The position numbers and the translations under genes were made by a program. 64,000 bases of DNA from Mucilaginibacter sp. OK283 (GTDB lineage: Bacteria; Bacteroidota; Bacteroidia; Sphingobacteriales; Sphingobacteriaceae), in assembly GCF_900110415.1 (NCBI RefSeq), contig NZ_FODR01000003.1:434001-498000 (forward strand), read 5' to 3'. The notes under the pieces were generated by a model. That model worked only from the letters and a program-made list of their open reading frames with translations, searched no databases and was not told the DNA's origin. Shown one piece after another: positions 26,558 to 35,098 of the stretch; position 1 is the first letter of the stretch; every line of letters starts with the position of its first letter.

Positions 26558-27751
26558 ATGCTTGGGACAGTAAGTGTCGAGCTTGCCACCCAACTCCACA
26601 ACATCATCGCCTACTGGCAAAATTATACACCCGACGAAACGCACGGCGGCTTTTTGGGTCAAATAGATAACGACAATAACGCTACGCCAGAAGCGCCCAA
26701 AGGGTCCGTATTAAACGCAAGGATATTGTGGAGCTTTTCGGCGGCTTATAACCTGCAACCCGATGATGCAGCGTTGCAAATGGCGCACCGGGCTTATGAG
26801 TACATCTGCCGGTATTTTATCGATCCCGAATTTGGCGGAGTATATTGGTCGGTTGATTTTAAAGGCGAAAAATTGGATACCAAAAAACAGGTTTATGCGA
26901 GTGCCTTTACCATTTACGCGCTGAGTGAATACTACAGGGCTTCAGGCTTAAAAGAAGCCAGGGATCAAGCTATCAGCCTATATCAGTTACTGGTTAAAAA
27001 AAGCTATGATGCTGATAGAACGGGTTACATGGAGGCCTTTACCCGCGACTGGCAGCCCATTGGCGACCTGCGACTGAGCGCTAAGGATGCCAACGAAAAA
27101 AAGACCATGAACACCCATTTGCATGTACTGGAAGCTTACACCAACCTATACCGCATCTGGCCTGATAAGAAGCTGAGGATTCAAATACAAACCTTAATAG
27201 GCAATTTTTTCGATCATTTTATCGACCCGGAAACCAATCACCTGGTGTTGTTTTTTGATGAAGACTGGAACTGTAAATCGGACACCATATCGTACGGGCA
27301 TGATATTGAGGCTACCTGGCTTTTGCTGGAGGCTGCCGAGGTAATAAATGATACTGTATGGGAAGAGGATATTGAAGAAATGTGCATACAGGTAGCCGAT
27401 GCTACTATAACCGGTTTAGATACAGACGGAGGCTTATGGTATGAATATGAACCAACCGGGGGGCACCTTGTCAAAGAAAAACATTGGTGGGTGCAGGCCG
27501 AAGCGATGGTAGGTTTTTTTAATGCGTGGCAAATAAGCCGGGATCAAAAATATCTCGATATCGTTGTAAAAAGCTGGGCTTTTGTAAAGGATAATATCCT
27601 TGATCATAAAAAAGGCGAGTGGTTTTGGGGGATAAAAGCCGATGGCAGTATAATGCCCGGCGAAGATAAAGTTGGCCTGTGGAAGTGCCCCTATCACAAT
27701 AGCAGGGCTTGTATTGAAATTATCAGGAGAATAGGCATGCGGAGCACTTAA
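26558..27751 (+). CDS. AGE-family 2-epimerase (cellobiose/mannobiose 2-epimerase)
   Basis: A 397-residue (alpha/alpha)6-barrel enzyme when started at the ATG at 26558. An upstream ATG at 26489 would add 23 residues ('TPLQPHHSSRPLSRGELEN'-like) encoded by the repeat, which no family member needs. Catalytic and substrate-binding signatures are 'MNTHLHVLEAYTNLYRIWPD', 'SYGHDIEATWLLLEAAE', 'KHWWVQAEAMVGFFNAW' and 'GLWKCPYHNSRACIEI'. Such enzymes convert beta-1,4-mannobiose to mannosyl-glucose (or cellobiose to glucosyl-mannose). Its place between a GH130 gene and a GH27 gene supports the mannobiose role. Confidence 0.9.
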   Translation: MLGTVSVELATQLHNIIAYWQNYTPDETHGGFLGQIDNDNNATPEAPKGSVLNARILWSFSAAYNLQPDDAALQMAHRAYEYICRYFIDPEFGGVYWSVDFKGEKLDTKKQVYASAFTIYALSEYYRASGLKEARDQAISLYQLLVKKSYDADRTGYMEAFTRDWQPIGDLRLSAKDANEKKTMNTHLHVLEAYTNLYRIWPDKKLRIQIQTLIGNFFDHFIDPETNHLVLFFDEDWNCKSDTISYGHDIEATWLLLEAAEVINDTVWEEDIEEMCIQVADATITGLDTDGGLWYEYEPTGGHLVKEKHWWVQAEAMVGFFNAWQISRDQKYLDIVVKSWAFVKDNILDHKKGEWFWGIKADGSIMPGEDKVGLWKCPYHNSRACIEIIRRIGMRST

Positions 27752-27756
27752 AATAA

Positions 27757-27956
27757 GGAGGCACCTACGGAGCCAAAGGCAGCTTGGTATGTTTTTGCTA
27801 TAAACACGTTACTCCTCACGGAGTAATAAATTGTGGCCGAACACATGATATGCCCGGGTTGCTATAGTTGCCATAAACAAAATAGAGCCAAGGCTACAGC
27901 GTAGCCCCGTGTTTATAGCAAAAAAAAATAAAGTGTATGGCTCCGTAGGTGCCTCC
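27757..27956. mobile_element. 200-bp MITE-like element with 18-bp perfect terminal inverted repeats
   Basis: Ends at 27757-27774 and 27939-27956 are perfect 18-bp inverted repeats (GGAGGCACCTACGGAGCC). A second nested pair, TTTTTGCTATAAACACG at 27792-27808 and its complement at 27908-27924, is a perfect 17-bp match. Inside are further small hairpins (CTCCTCACGGAG; GGCTACAGCGTAGCC). There is no coding content. It sits between the epimerase and alpha-galactosidase genes; the GH27 start lies 47 bp past its right end. Confidence 0.8.
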
Positions 27957-28002
27957 TGCAAAATATAAAAAACAACATCTTATTACAGTAAGAACTAATA
28001 TT

Positions 28003-29280
28003 ATGAAACTTAATCGGTATAAAAAACTATTCGTTACCGCGTCGATCATTGCATCCGCCTGCCCTAATTTATTAGCCCAAACTACCGATGCCGCGGCCCC
28101 TGTCGCGATAGCAAAAGAGGCCTCACCAAACAAGGCTGGTAATTTGGCGCCAACGCCCCCCATGGGTTGGAATACCTGGAACACTTTCCAAACCAATATT
28201 GACGAACCCTTGCTGAAAGGCATGGTTGATGCCTATGTATCATCGGGCATGCGCGACGCAGGCTATAAATATTTTGTACTGGATGATGGCTGGATGACCA
28301 TGGAGCGCGACAAAAACGGCGACCTGGTGGCCGACCCTAAAAAGTTTCCGAACGGAATGAAGGCCTTTGCCGATTATGTACACTCCAAGGGGCTTAAGTT
28401 TGGTATTTACAACTGTGCAGGCAGTAAAACCTGCGCGGGCTACCCCGGCAGCCGCGGGCATGAATACCAGGATGCCCGGTTATATGCATCGTACGGCGTC
28501 GATTTTTTAAAGTACGATTGGTGTAATACCGATAGCCTGAATGCTCGCGAAGCTTATATCACCATGAGCCAGGCGCTAAAAGCATCGGGCCGGGAAATTA
28601 CTTTTAGTCTTTGCGAATGGGGCAATCACCAGCCATGGCTTTGGGCAGGCGGCGTGGGCGAGCTTTATCGTACCACCGGCGATATTACCGCCAGTTTTGA
28701 TAAAGACAAACACAATGGCACCTGGACAGCGCTTAGTGTTATGTCTATAGTTGATAAACAACCCGCCATTGCCAAATATAACGGCCCCAACCACTGGAAT
28801 GATCCGGACATGCTGGAGGTAGGCAACGGTATGAGTTTTAACGAGGACAAAGCACATTTCTCGCTTTGGTGTATGCTGGCTGCCCCCTTAGCGGCAGGTA
28901 ACGATCTGCGCAAAATGTCGCCCCAAACACAGTCAATACTGACTAATAAAGCAGCCATAGCTATTGACCAGGATGCATTGGGCATTGCCGCATCACGCAT
29001 TTACCAGGCCGATAGTTTAGAGGTTTGGGCAAAGCCGCTGGCTAATAATGAGGTTGCCGTTTGTTTGTTAAACAGATCGACATCTGTAAAACAGGTAATC
29101 TACAACTGGAACGATCATCCTGTAAAGAACGAAGCCAACAATATCGATATAGATTTTGCAAAAGCATCATACAGGCTGCACGATATTTGGGTGAATAAGG
29201 ATTTGGGAACTACCAAAAAAGAATTTAAACAAACATTGGTCGGACATAGTGTGATTTTGGTAAGGCTGACGAAGAATTAG
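28003..29280 (+). CDS. GH27 alpha-galactosidase, exported
   Basis: A 425-residue protein from the ATG at 28003. A signal peptide (about residues 1-24, ending '...ACPNLLAQ') is followed by the GH27 TIM barrel: 'TPPMGWNTWNTF', 'YFVLDDGWM', nucleophile Asp172 in 'FLKYDWCNTD', acid/base Asp227 in 'RTTGDITAS', then 'NHWNDPDMLEVG'; the last ~80 residues form the Greek-key C-terminal domain. It would remove alpha-1,6-galactose from galactomannan fragments in the periplasm before or during uptake by the symporter. Upstream ATG codons lie inside the MITE-like element and are not used. Confidence 0.93.
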   Translation: MKLNRYKKLFVTASIIASACPNLLAQTTDAAAPVAIAKEASPNKAGNLAPTPPMGWNTWNTFQTNIDEPLLKGMVDAYVSSGMRDAGYKYFVLDDGWMTMERDKNGDLVADPKKFPNGMKAFADYVHSKGLKFGIYNCAGSKTCAGYPGSRGHEYQDARLYASYGVDFLKYDWCNTDSLNAREAYITMSQALKASGREITFSLCEWGNHQPWLWAGGVGELYRTTGDITASFDKDKHNGTWTALSVMSIVDKQPAIAKYNGPNHWNDPDMLEVGNGMSFNEDKAHFSLWCMLAAPLAAGNDLRKMSPQTQSILTNKAAIAIDQDALGIAASRIYQADSLEVWAKPLANNEVAVCLLNRSTSVKQVIYNWNDHPVKNEANNIDIDFAKASYRLHDIWVNKDLGTTKKEFKQTLVGHSVILVRLTKN

Positions 29281-29538
29281 ATGTGCAGATTTCAGATTAT
29301 AGATGTACAGATAAACTTCGTTAAGGGCTTCGCCGTTTTAGATGATTGCGTGAACCGGGATTGCTATAGTGTATAGATACAGATGTAATAGTTTACCAGC
29401 CAATTGGCCGGCAGTGCTGGTTTTTAGGCCTGTATTGGATAACTTGCTGTTACGGCGAATAAGAAATACGTGATTTAAGTTGCTTATGCTTTACCTTAAA
29501 ATCGCTCTTTATAACAAAACAATGCTTTATATTTGGCT

Positions 29539-30471
29539 ATGCCTGATTATAAACCGCCTGTCGCCGGGAAATATATTGACCCTTTAGTTGACTTTGCCTT
29601 TAAGAAAATATTTGGAAGTGAGCCTAATAAAGATTTGCTGATCGCTTTTTTAAATGAAGTGTTCAGGGGGCGCAAGCATATTGTTGACTTAGTTTATAAC
29701 AAAAATGAACACCCCGGTGATTTAAGGGACGAAGGGGCAGCTATATTCGATTTGCTCTGTACAGGAGATAAAGGCGAGCGTTTTATAATAGAAGTACAAC
29801 GGGGCAGGCAAGGCTACTTTAAAGAAAGAGCCCTGTTTTATACCAGCCGGCTCATAAGCGACCTGGCACCCAAAGGTAAACGTAGCGAATGGGCTTACAA
29901 TCTTACAGAAGTGTACCTGGTTGCCTTACTGGAGGATTTTACGTTGGCAGCAAGCCCTTCACATGAATACCTGCATGATATTTGCCTGTGTAACAGGCAT
30001 ACGGGTGAAATATTTTACGATAAATTAGGCTACACTTATATTGAATTGATTAATTTTGTAAAGACGGAGGCCGAACTGGAAACCGACCTTGATAGATGGC
30101 TGTATGTTTTAAAGCATCTTAGCCAAATGAATAAGATCCCGGCTTACCTGCGTAAATCCATATTTGAAAAATTATTCAGTATTGCAGAATATACTAATCT
30201 GACAAAGGAGGAAAAAGAGATGTACGATAGCAGCTTAAAATACAAATGGGATAATAAGAATGTGCGGGACTATGCTGTGAAAGAAGGCATGGAAAAAGGC
30301 ATAGCACAAGGTATAGCACAAGGTATAGCGCAAGGTATGGAAAAAGGCATAGCACAAGGTAAACATGAAGAAGCTATCACCATTGCCCGGGAACTCAAAA
30401 AAATTGGAATACGTTTGGAAGATATTGCTAAAGGCACCGGCTTATCTATTGAAGAAATAGAAAAGCTTTAA
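29539..30471 (+). CDS. Rpn-family PD-(D/E)XK nuclease / putative transposase
   Basis: A 310-residue protein. The N-terminal ~210 residues match the Rpn/PDDEXK transposase family: 'YIDPLVDFAFKKIFGSEPNK' at the start, then the nuclease core with Asp in 'AAIFDLLCTGDKG' and 'RFIIEVQRGRQGYFKERAL' (ExQ). The C-terminus has a low-complexity run of GIAQG/GMEKG repeats and then a short helical domain ('ITIARELKKIGIRLEDIAKG'). Rpn proteins promote recA-independent recombination. The 3' end is duplicated in the next ORF. Confidence 0.88.
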   Translation: MPDYKPPVAGKYIDPLVDFAFKKIFGSEPNKDLLIAFLNEVFRGRKHIVDLVYNKNEHPGDLRDEGAAIFDLLCTGDKGERFIIEVQRGRQGYFKERALFYTSRLISDLAPKGKRSEWAYNLTEVYLVALLEDFTLAASPSHEYLHDICLCNRHTGEIFYDKLGYTYIELINFVKTEAELETDLDRWLYVLKHLSQMNKIPAYLRKSIFEKLFSIAEYTNLTKEEKEMYDSSLKYKWDNKNVRDYAVKEGMEKGIAQGIAQGIAQGMEKGIAQGKHEEAITIARELKKIGIRLEDIAKGTGLSIEEIEKL

Positions 30472-30476
30472 CAACG

Positions 30477-30692
30477 ATGTACGATAGCAGCTTAAAATAC
30501 AAGTGGGATAATAAGAATGTGTTGGATTACGCTGTGAAAGAAGGCACAGCACAAGGAATAGAAAAAGGTATAGCACAAGGCAGAGTTGAAATAGCTATAG
30601 ACATCGCCCGCGAATTAAAAAAAACGGGTATGTGTTTAGAAGACATTGCCAAAGGCACTAAACTTTCTATCGAAGAAATAGAAAAACTTTAA
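30477..30692 (+). pseudogene. Duplicated 3' end of the Rpn gene (71-codon ORF)
   Basis: The 71 codons repeat the last ~84 codons of the upstream gene: both start 'MYDSSLKYKWDNKNV', run through a shortened 'GIEKGIAQG' tract and end 'LSIEEIEKL'. The ORF begins five bases after the upstream stop. It has no nuclease domain. It may be a dead tandem duplication, or a translated small protein consisting only of the C-terminal helical module, as has been described for some Rpn genes. Confidence 0.7.
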
Positions 30693-30771
30693 CGTACTAT
30701 CGAATAGTTGCTTAACTACAAATAAGGAAAATAAAGTGCCAATCTGGTAGAAACCTTAAATTGTGTTAAAT

Positions 30772-32070
30772 CTATGTTTTTTTCAACGCAATCACCCCCA
30801 AAATCCCTGCAAGCAACGAAGCCAACAAGATCCCATACTTCGCCTGGTCAACCATCTCAGCATGCGTAAATGCCAGGCCTGATATAAAAAGCGACATGGT
30901 AAAACCAACACCAGCCAGTAACGCTACGCCGGTTATTTGTTTCCAGGTAGAGTTTGCCGGGAGTGGGGCGCCAAACTTTACCATGAGCCAGGTGGCCGAT
31001 AGTACGCCTATAAATTTGCCTGCTACAAGGCCAATCATCACACCCAGGCTTACCGGGTTTAGTAACGACGAAAAGAAATCAGAACCAATAATGATACCTG
31101 CGTTTGAGAGGGCGAACAGTGGCATCACCACAAACGCCACCCAGGGATGCAGCCCATACTCTACCTTTTGCAGCGGGGTTTCAGCATCTGTAGTCATTTT
31201 CTTTATTTTTTCGATGGTCTGATGTTGCTCGGGCGTTGTAAGTGTGCTGTTATTGGGGATCTGCGCCTCAAAATCAAACAAAAGTTTGCGCAGGCTTTCG
31301 GCATAGTTTTTTTCGTTGATGCGGGTACGTGCAGGAATGGTAAAAGCAACCAATACGCCGGCAATTGTAGCATGCACACCCGAAAGCAAAAAGGCTACCC
31401 ATACTGCAAAACCTATCACCAGGTAAAAAATAATACTGCGAATGCCCAGTTTATTACCAATAAGCAATATGGTTAACAGACATACGCCAATGGTTAAAGG
31501 CGCAAAATCAATATGCGAGCTGTAAAAAATAGCTATTACCAATACCGCACCCAAATCATCGGCCACAGCCAAAGCGGATAGAAACACTTTTACTGATGAT
31601 GGGATATGCCTGCCTGCAATAGATAACAACGCCAGCGCAAAGGCTATATCTGTAGCCATAGGGATGCCCCAGCCATGTTCGGATGCTGTGCCTTTGTTGA
31701 TGAAAAAGTATATCAGGGCGGGCACTACCATTCCGCCCAGAGCGGCTACCATGGGCAGGGAAGCTTTTTTTATTGTTGATAGTTCGCCGGCCATAAATTC
31801 CCGCTTCAGCTCCAGGCCTATTACAAAGAAAAAGACGGCCATCAGCCCATCGTTTATCCATAAGTGCAGGGAATGATCAAGTACGTGTGCGCCAAAACCA
31901 AGCGAAAACTTAATATCCCAAAGTTGATGATACGAGTGTGCAAACGGCGAGTTTACCCATGTTATAGCTGTCAAAACACCTATAAACAGTACAATGCCGC
32001 TGGTATGCTCCTGGTGTATGAACTTACTTGCCGGCTCGGTAATTTTATCAATAGGTAGTTTTTTTCGCAT
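30772..32070 (-). CDS. nhaA: NhaA-type Na+/H+ antiporter
   Basis: A 432-residue antiporter from the Met at 32070 ('MRKKLPIDKITEPASKFIHQ'). About twelve helices are visible. The ion-binding tandem Asp pair is intact in 'ALAVADDLGAVLVIAIFYSS', and the N-terminal 'FFFVIGLELKREF' and 'GGMVVPALIYF' are typical of NhaA. It exports Na+ in exchange for protons at alkaline pH. About 70 residues between the sixth and seventh helices or so ('TTPEQHQTIEKIKKMTTDAE') are a cytoplasmic loop longer than in E. coli. It is monocistronic and convergent with the Rpn genes. Confidence 0.95.
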   Translation of the reverse strand: MRKKLPIDKITEPASKFIHQEHTSGIVLFIGVLTAITWVNSPFAHSYHQLWDIKFSLGFGAHVLDHSLHLWINDGLMAVFFFVIGLELKREFMAGELSTIKKASLPMVAALGGMVVPALIYFFINKGTASEHGWGIPMATDIAFALALLSIAGRHIPSSVKVFLSALAVADDLGAVLVIAIFYSSHIDFAPLTIGVCLLTILLIGNKLGIRSIIFYLVIGFAVWVAFLLSGVHATIAGVLVAFTIPARTRINEKNYAESLRKLLFDFEAQIPNNSTLTTPEQHQTIEKIKKMTTDAETPLQKVEYGLHPWVAFVVMPLFALSNAGIIIGSDFFSSLLNPVSLGVMIGLVAGKFIGVLSATWLMVKFGAPLPANSTWKQITGVALLAGVGFTMSLFISGLAFTHAEMVDQAKYGILLASLLAGILGVIALKKT

Positions 32071-32143
32071 CTTTTTTATTAGAATCAAGAATTAAGAGGC
32101 AAGAATCAAGATAGCCGCATTTGTTGTTATCGATTTTTACAAC

Positions 32144-32226
32144 ACCGTCATTGCGAGGTACGAAGCAATCCCCGACATGCTAAGTCCCACATAGTTCGGG
32201 ATTGCTTCGTACCTCGCAATGACGGT
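32144..32226. repeat. Palindromic repeat with 29-bp perfect arms
   Basis: Arms 32144-32172 and 32198-32226 are exact reverse complements (beginning ACCGTCATTGCGAGGTACG) around a 25-base loop. It lies between nhaA and the M1 peptidase gene (a 338-bp gap). One arm recurs near 11058-11085. No other feature was seen in the gap. Confidence 0.85.
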
Positions 32227-32408
32227 AGTTTAGTACATTCGTTTAACTATACGCGTTGTATGTCATAACGATTTTTTCAGGTTTTACCTGATAGATACTC
32301 GCAATGGCGCGATTTTTCTTTGTTGTTTTTTCTCCCTTCGGAGAGCCATAATTTAGCACTCTATGATGATCAATTCTTAATTCTTGATTATTAATTCTTG
32401 ACTCTTCC

Positions 32409-34277
32409 TCACGGTTTCCAGATATTGTTGCTCTTATCTGAATCTACATCGTAAGTGGTGCCTAAAGTTATCTGTTTTATAGCGCCCTTGGCCCCAAAGT
32501 TAAGCGTTGTTGTTTTATTGCCCTTTGCCCAGGCTGCTATACTTGTTCCAACTGATTGTTTGCTGCCATCAGCATAAAAAATGGTAAGGTGCACGGGTAC
32601 AGCTTTGTTACCAATGCTGGTAACGGTAACCGTATATTTTTTTGCCACATGCGCTACCTTGCTGATGGCCAGGTCGGGGATGCCGTTATCAAAGAACCAG
32701 TTTTTCCAAAACCAGTTCATGTTAATGCCTGCGCCGGTATTCATGCAATTAAAAAAATCATAGGGCATGGGGTGTTTACCGTGCCACAGGTTAATATAAT
32801 TGTGCAGCGCTTTGGTAAAAAGTTTGTCGCCCAGCATTTCTTTTACATAAAGGTAGCCAAAGCCGGGTTTAGGGTAATTATCGGTAAAGGCTGCAATGCC
32901 TGTAAGCGCCGGGGTAAGCGTCATGATAGGTACATCCTGTTCGCTACCTGCCGAGTTTTCAACGGCAGTGATGCCATATAGGTCTGTTATTTTAGGATCA
33001 ATATCGGGGCTGATCAGCCATTCGCCAATGGTGGCCCAGCCTTCGTCCATAAAAGCATACTTGGTTTCGTTTATACCCATGTAAAACGGGAACATGGTAT
33101 GGAAAATTTCATGGTCGGTCAATTCTATCGCATCTTCGCTTTGCTCTAATGGGTTGTCGTTCACCATCATGGGGTATTCCATTTGGGCAAGGCCGTCAAA
33201 AACGGTTTCGTGCGGGTAGGGGTAGGGCCATTTAGGGAATTTGTAGCTCATACTCTCTACCGTTTTGCGGGCGTAATCTACCACCTCGTAATAATCCTTA
33301 TGTGCCGGGTTAAATACCGCATCCACGCGGGTGCGCCTTTGGGTTTTAGGATCAACCACCAGGCTGCTGGCTTTCCAAATGTAATGGTTGCTGGTGGCAA
33401 AGGCCAGGTCGGTAACGCTGTCGGCTTCAAATTTCCAGGTGTTGGTAGCATTCTTTTTGGTGATATCGCCTGCGGCTACATCAGCTTCGGTAACAATATC
33501 TGTTATTTTATCGGCGCCGTCTGCGGAGGTAATCAGTTTTACATATTGGGGGTTGTAAACTTCATTCGCATTTTTCAGGTTGCCGGTTGCCCAAACCTGG
33601 TAATCGCCGGGAACGGTAATCTCGGCATTAAAATGGCAAAAATCGTTGTAAAACTCCTGCGAACCGGTGTACGGGAATTCGTTCCATCCGTCTATATCAT
33701 CATAAACAGCCACCCGCGGAAAAAAGTAGGCAATGAAAAAAGCCCCCGGATCAACCTGCCCACCGCGTATGTGCGAGGTTTTGTTGAGAATAAAAGAGTA
33801 AGCAATATCTAAGTGTACTTTTTGTTTTGGGCTGATAGGTTTAACCCTTAACGACATATTGGTAGCATTAACACGGCGTTTGGTACTATCAACAGGCTGA
33901 TTATCCAAAGTGATCGACTTTATTTTAACACCATCACTTACATCATTTGGCGAAATGGCGGCATCCCGCGGTGCTCCTTTTTGGTATACATTGGGATATA
34001 GCTTAAAGCCAAGTTTTTTAAGTGTATCGGGACTGTTGTTTATATAATCGATACCAACAGTGCCGGTAATTTCGAGGGTCTTAGGATCAAAATTTACTTT
34101 TATGGAATAGTCGGCAGTGTTTTGCCAGTAATTTTTACCCGGTGCGCCGCCCCGGGTACGTGTGCCTTTGGTATATGTTTTTTGCAGGGTAGTATTTATG
34201 GGTAAAGTTATTTGTGCCGATGCCATTGTGCTGCCAAGGAGTAAAGCCACCGGGAGTAATTTTTTAAGGTTGATCAT
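32409..34277 (-). CDS. M1-family zinc metallopeptidase, exported
   Basis: A 622-residue protein with a signal peptide (about 1-21, 'LLPVALLLGSTMASAQ'). The N-terminal beta-saddle of M1 aminopeptidases is seen in 'YSIKVNFDPKTLEITGTVGI'. The zinc site HEIFH with a Glu 18 residues further ('ELTDHEIFHTMFPFY...DEGWATIGEW') is complete, at about residues 388-410. The GxMEN-like exopeptidase loop appears as 'AQMEYPMMVN' instead of GAMEN, a variation common in Bacteroidota M1 proteins. It would trim peptides in the periplasm. Confidence 0.92.
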   Translation of the reverse strand: MINLKKLLPVALLLGSTMASAQITLPINTTLQKTYTKGTRTRGGAPGKNYWQNTADYSIKVNFDPKTLEITGTVGIDYINNSPDTLKKLGFKLYPNVYQKGAPRDAAISPNDVSDGVKIKSITLDNQPVDSTKRRVNATNMSLRVKPISPKQKVHLDIAYSFILNKTSHIRGGQVDPGAFFIAYFFPRVAVYDDIDGWNEFPYTGSQEFYNDFCHFNAEITVPGDYQVWATGNLKNANEVYNPQYVKLITSADGADKITDIVTEADVAAGDITKKNATNTWKFEADSVTDLAFATSNHYIWKASSLVVDPKTQRRTRVDAVFNPAHKDYYEVVDYARKTVESMSYKFPKWPYPYPHETVFDGLAQMEYPMMVNDNPLEQSEDAIELTDHEIFHTMFPFYMGINETKYAFMDEGWATIGEWLISPDIDPKITDLYGITAVENSAGSEQDVPIMTLTPALTGIAAFTDNYPKPGFGYLYVKEMLGDKLFTKALHNYINLWHGKHPMPYDFFNCMNTGAGINMNWFWKNWFFDNGIPDLAISKVAHVAKKYTVTVTSIGNKAVPVHLTIFYADGSKQSVGTSIAAWAKGNKTTTLNFGAKGAIKQITLGTTYDVDSDKSNNIWKP

Positions 34278-34417
34278 GAAGGCAGTTTATATCTATATTT
34301 GACGTAAATATAATAAACAGGAATATACCCCGGTTAGCATAGCAGCTTTAATGCATAAATATTACATAACTTAAAACTATTTGTGCCCGTTTAAGTAGTA
34401 CCAATTATAACAACCAT

Positions 34418-34654
34418 ATGACCGCAGAAAAAATGATCATTATAACAGGTAAGCAATACCTGGAACTTAAGCAAAGTTTAGAGAGCGGCGAAGGCCTTAC
34501 TTATAATATAGGCACCGATAAGCACCCCGAAATGGTAAAAATTACCAATATGTACATGGATACCGATCCTGATTTTACGCGCAACTCGGGCCAGTTTGCC
34601 AAAATGAGCGAAAGCCTGAATGTACAGGTAAAAATGGAGTATTTGGCAGAGTAG
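34418..34654 (+). CDS. Small hypothetical protein, 78 residues
   Basis: I do not recognise this family. The protein is small and soluble: 'MIIITGKQYLELKQSLESGE' suggests a strand then a helix, and 'SESLNVQVKMEYLAE' a final strand. The Met at 34433 is an alternative start. Composition and codon use look genuine, and the gene is divergent from the M1 peptidase. Confidence 0.65.
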   Translation: MTAEKMIIITGKQYLELKQSLESGEGLTYNIGTDKHPEMVKITNMYMDTDPDFTRNSGQFAKMSESLNVQVKMEYLAE

Positions 34655-34716
34655 GCTGTTGGGCGAATTCCTGCAAGTGGTTAAACTTGTTTCAAAATTT
34701 TACAATTCCAATTTCA

Positions 34717-34804
34717 CTGTCATCCTGAGGTACGAAGGATCTATCAGTTGTGTATACCTGACAGAAAAGTTCGCGAGTAGATCCTTCGTACCTACCCATG
34801 ACAG
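34717..34804. repeat. 90-bp palindromic dispersed repeat, copy 2
   Basis: Same element as 18524-18613. Here a 16-bp inner inverted repeat is perfect (AGGTACGAAGGATCTA at 34728-34743 and its complement at 34778-34793). Confidence 0.8.
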
Positions 34805-34830
34805 TTCTATTTTCGGTGTGTGTGGGCCTA

Positions 34831-34975
34831 TCACCCTGAGCCTGTCGGAAGGGTCGCGCGGAGAGGCCTTTGCCCGCTATGGTTCGACAAGCTCACCATG
34901 ACAGCCCTTTTCACGATGTCATTCCTCCTTCAGAATTTCGAGAAATTTTATCACTCAGGATGACAGTCTTTTATT
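34831..34975. repeat. Further dispersed repeat block
   Basis: Positions about 34831-34905 hold CACCCTGAGCCTGTCGGAAGG ... GGTTCGACAAGCTCACCATGACAG, an imperfect inverted repeat, followed to ~34975 by TCAGAATTTCGAGAAATTTTA..CAGGATGACAG, similar to 18479-18500 and 18613. An open frame across it is an artefact of the repeats. It makes up most of the 444-bp gap before the Nudix gene. Confidence 0.55.
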
Positions 34976-35098
34976 TTTGAATGTCATTTCTCCTCCACAG
35001 CACCCGGATTTTAACACTCAGCGTTTACATTCGAATAGGGGCTTCCCTAAGGCCCAATTCACTAAATCACTAATTAAGTAATTCAATAATTAAAAAAA

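Noticed and set aside
27894..28223. Reverse-strand frame over the MITE-like element and the GH27 start
   Set aside because: Overlaps a clear GH27 coding region and the inverted-repeat element; no domain.
34659..34901. An 80-codon open frame after the small hypothetical gene
   Set aside because: Lies wholly in dispersed repeats (34717-34804 and 34831 onward), with no coding character.
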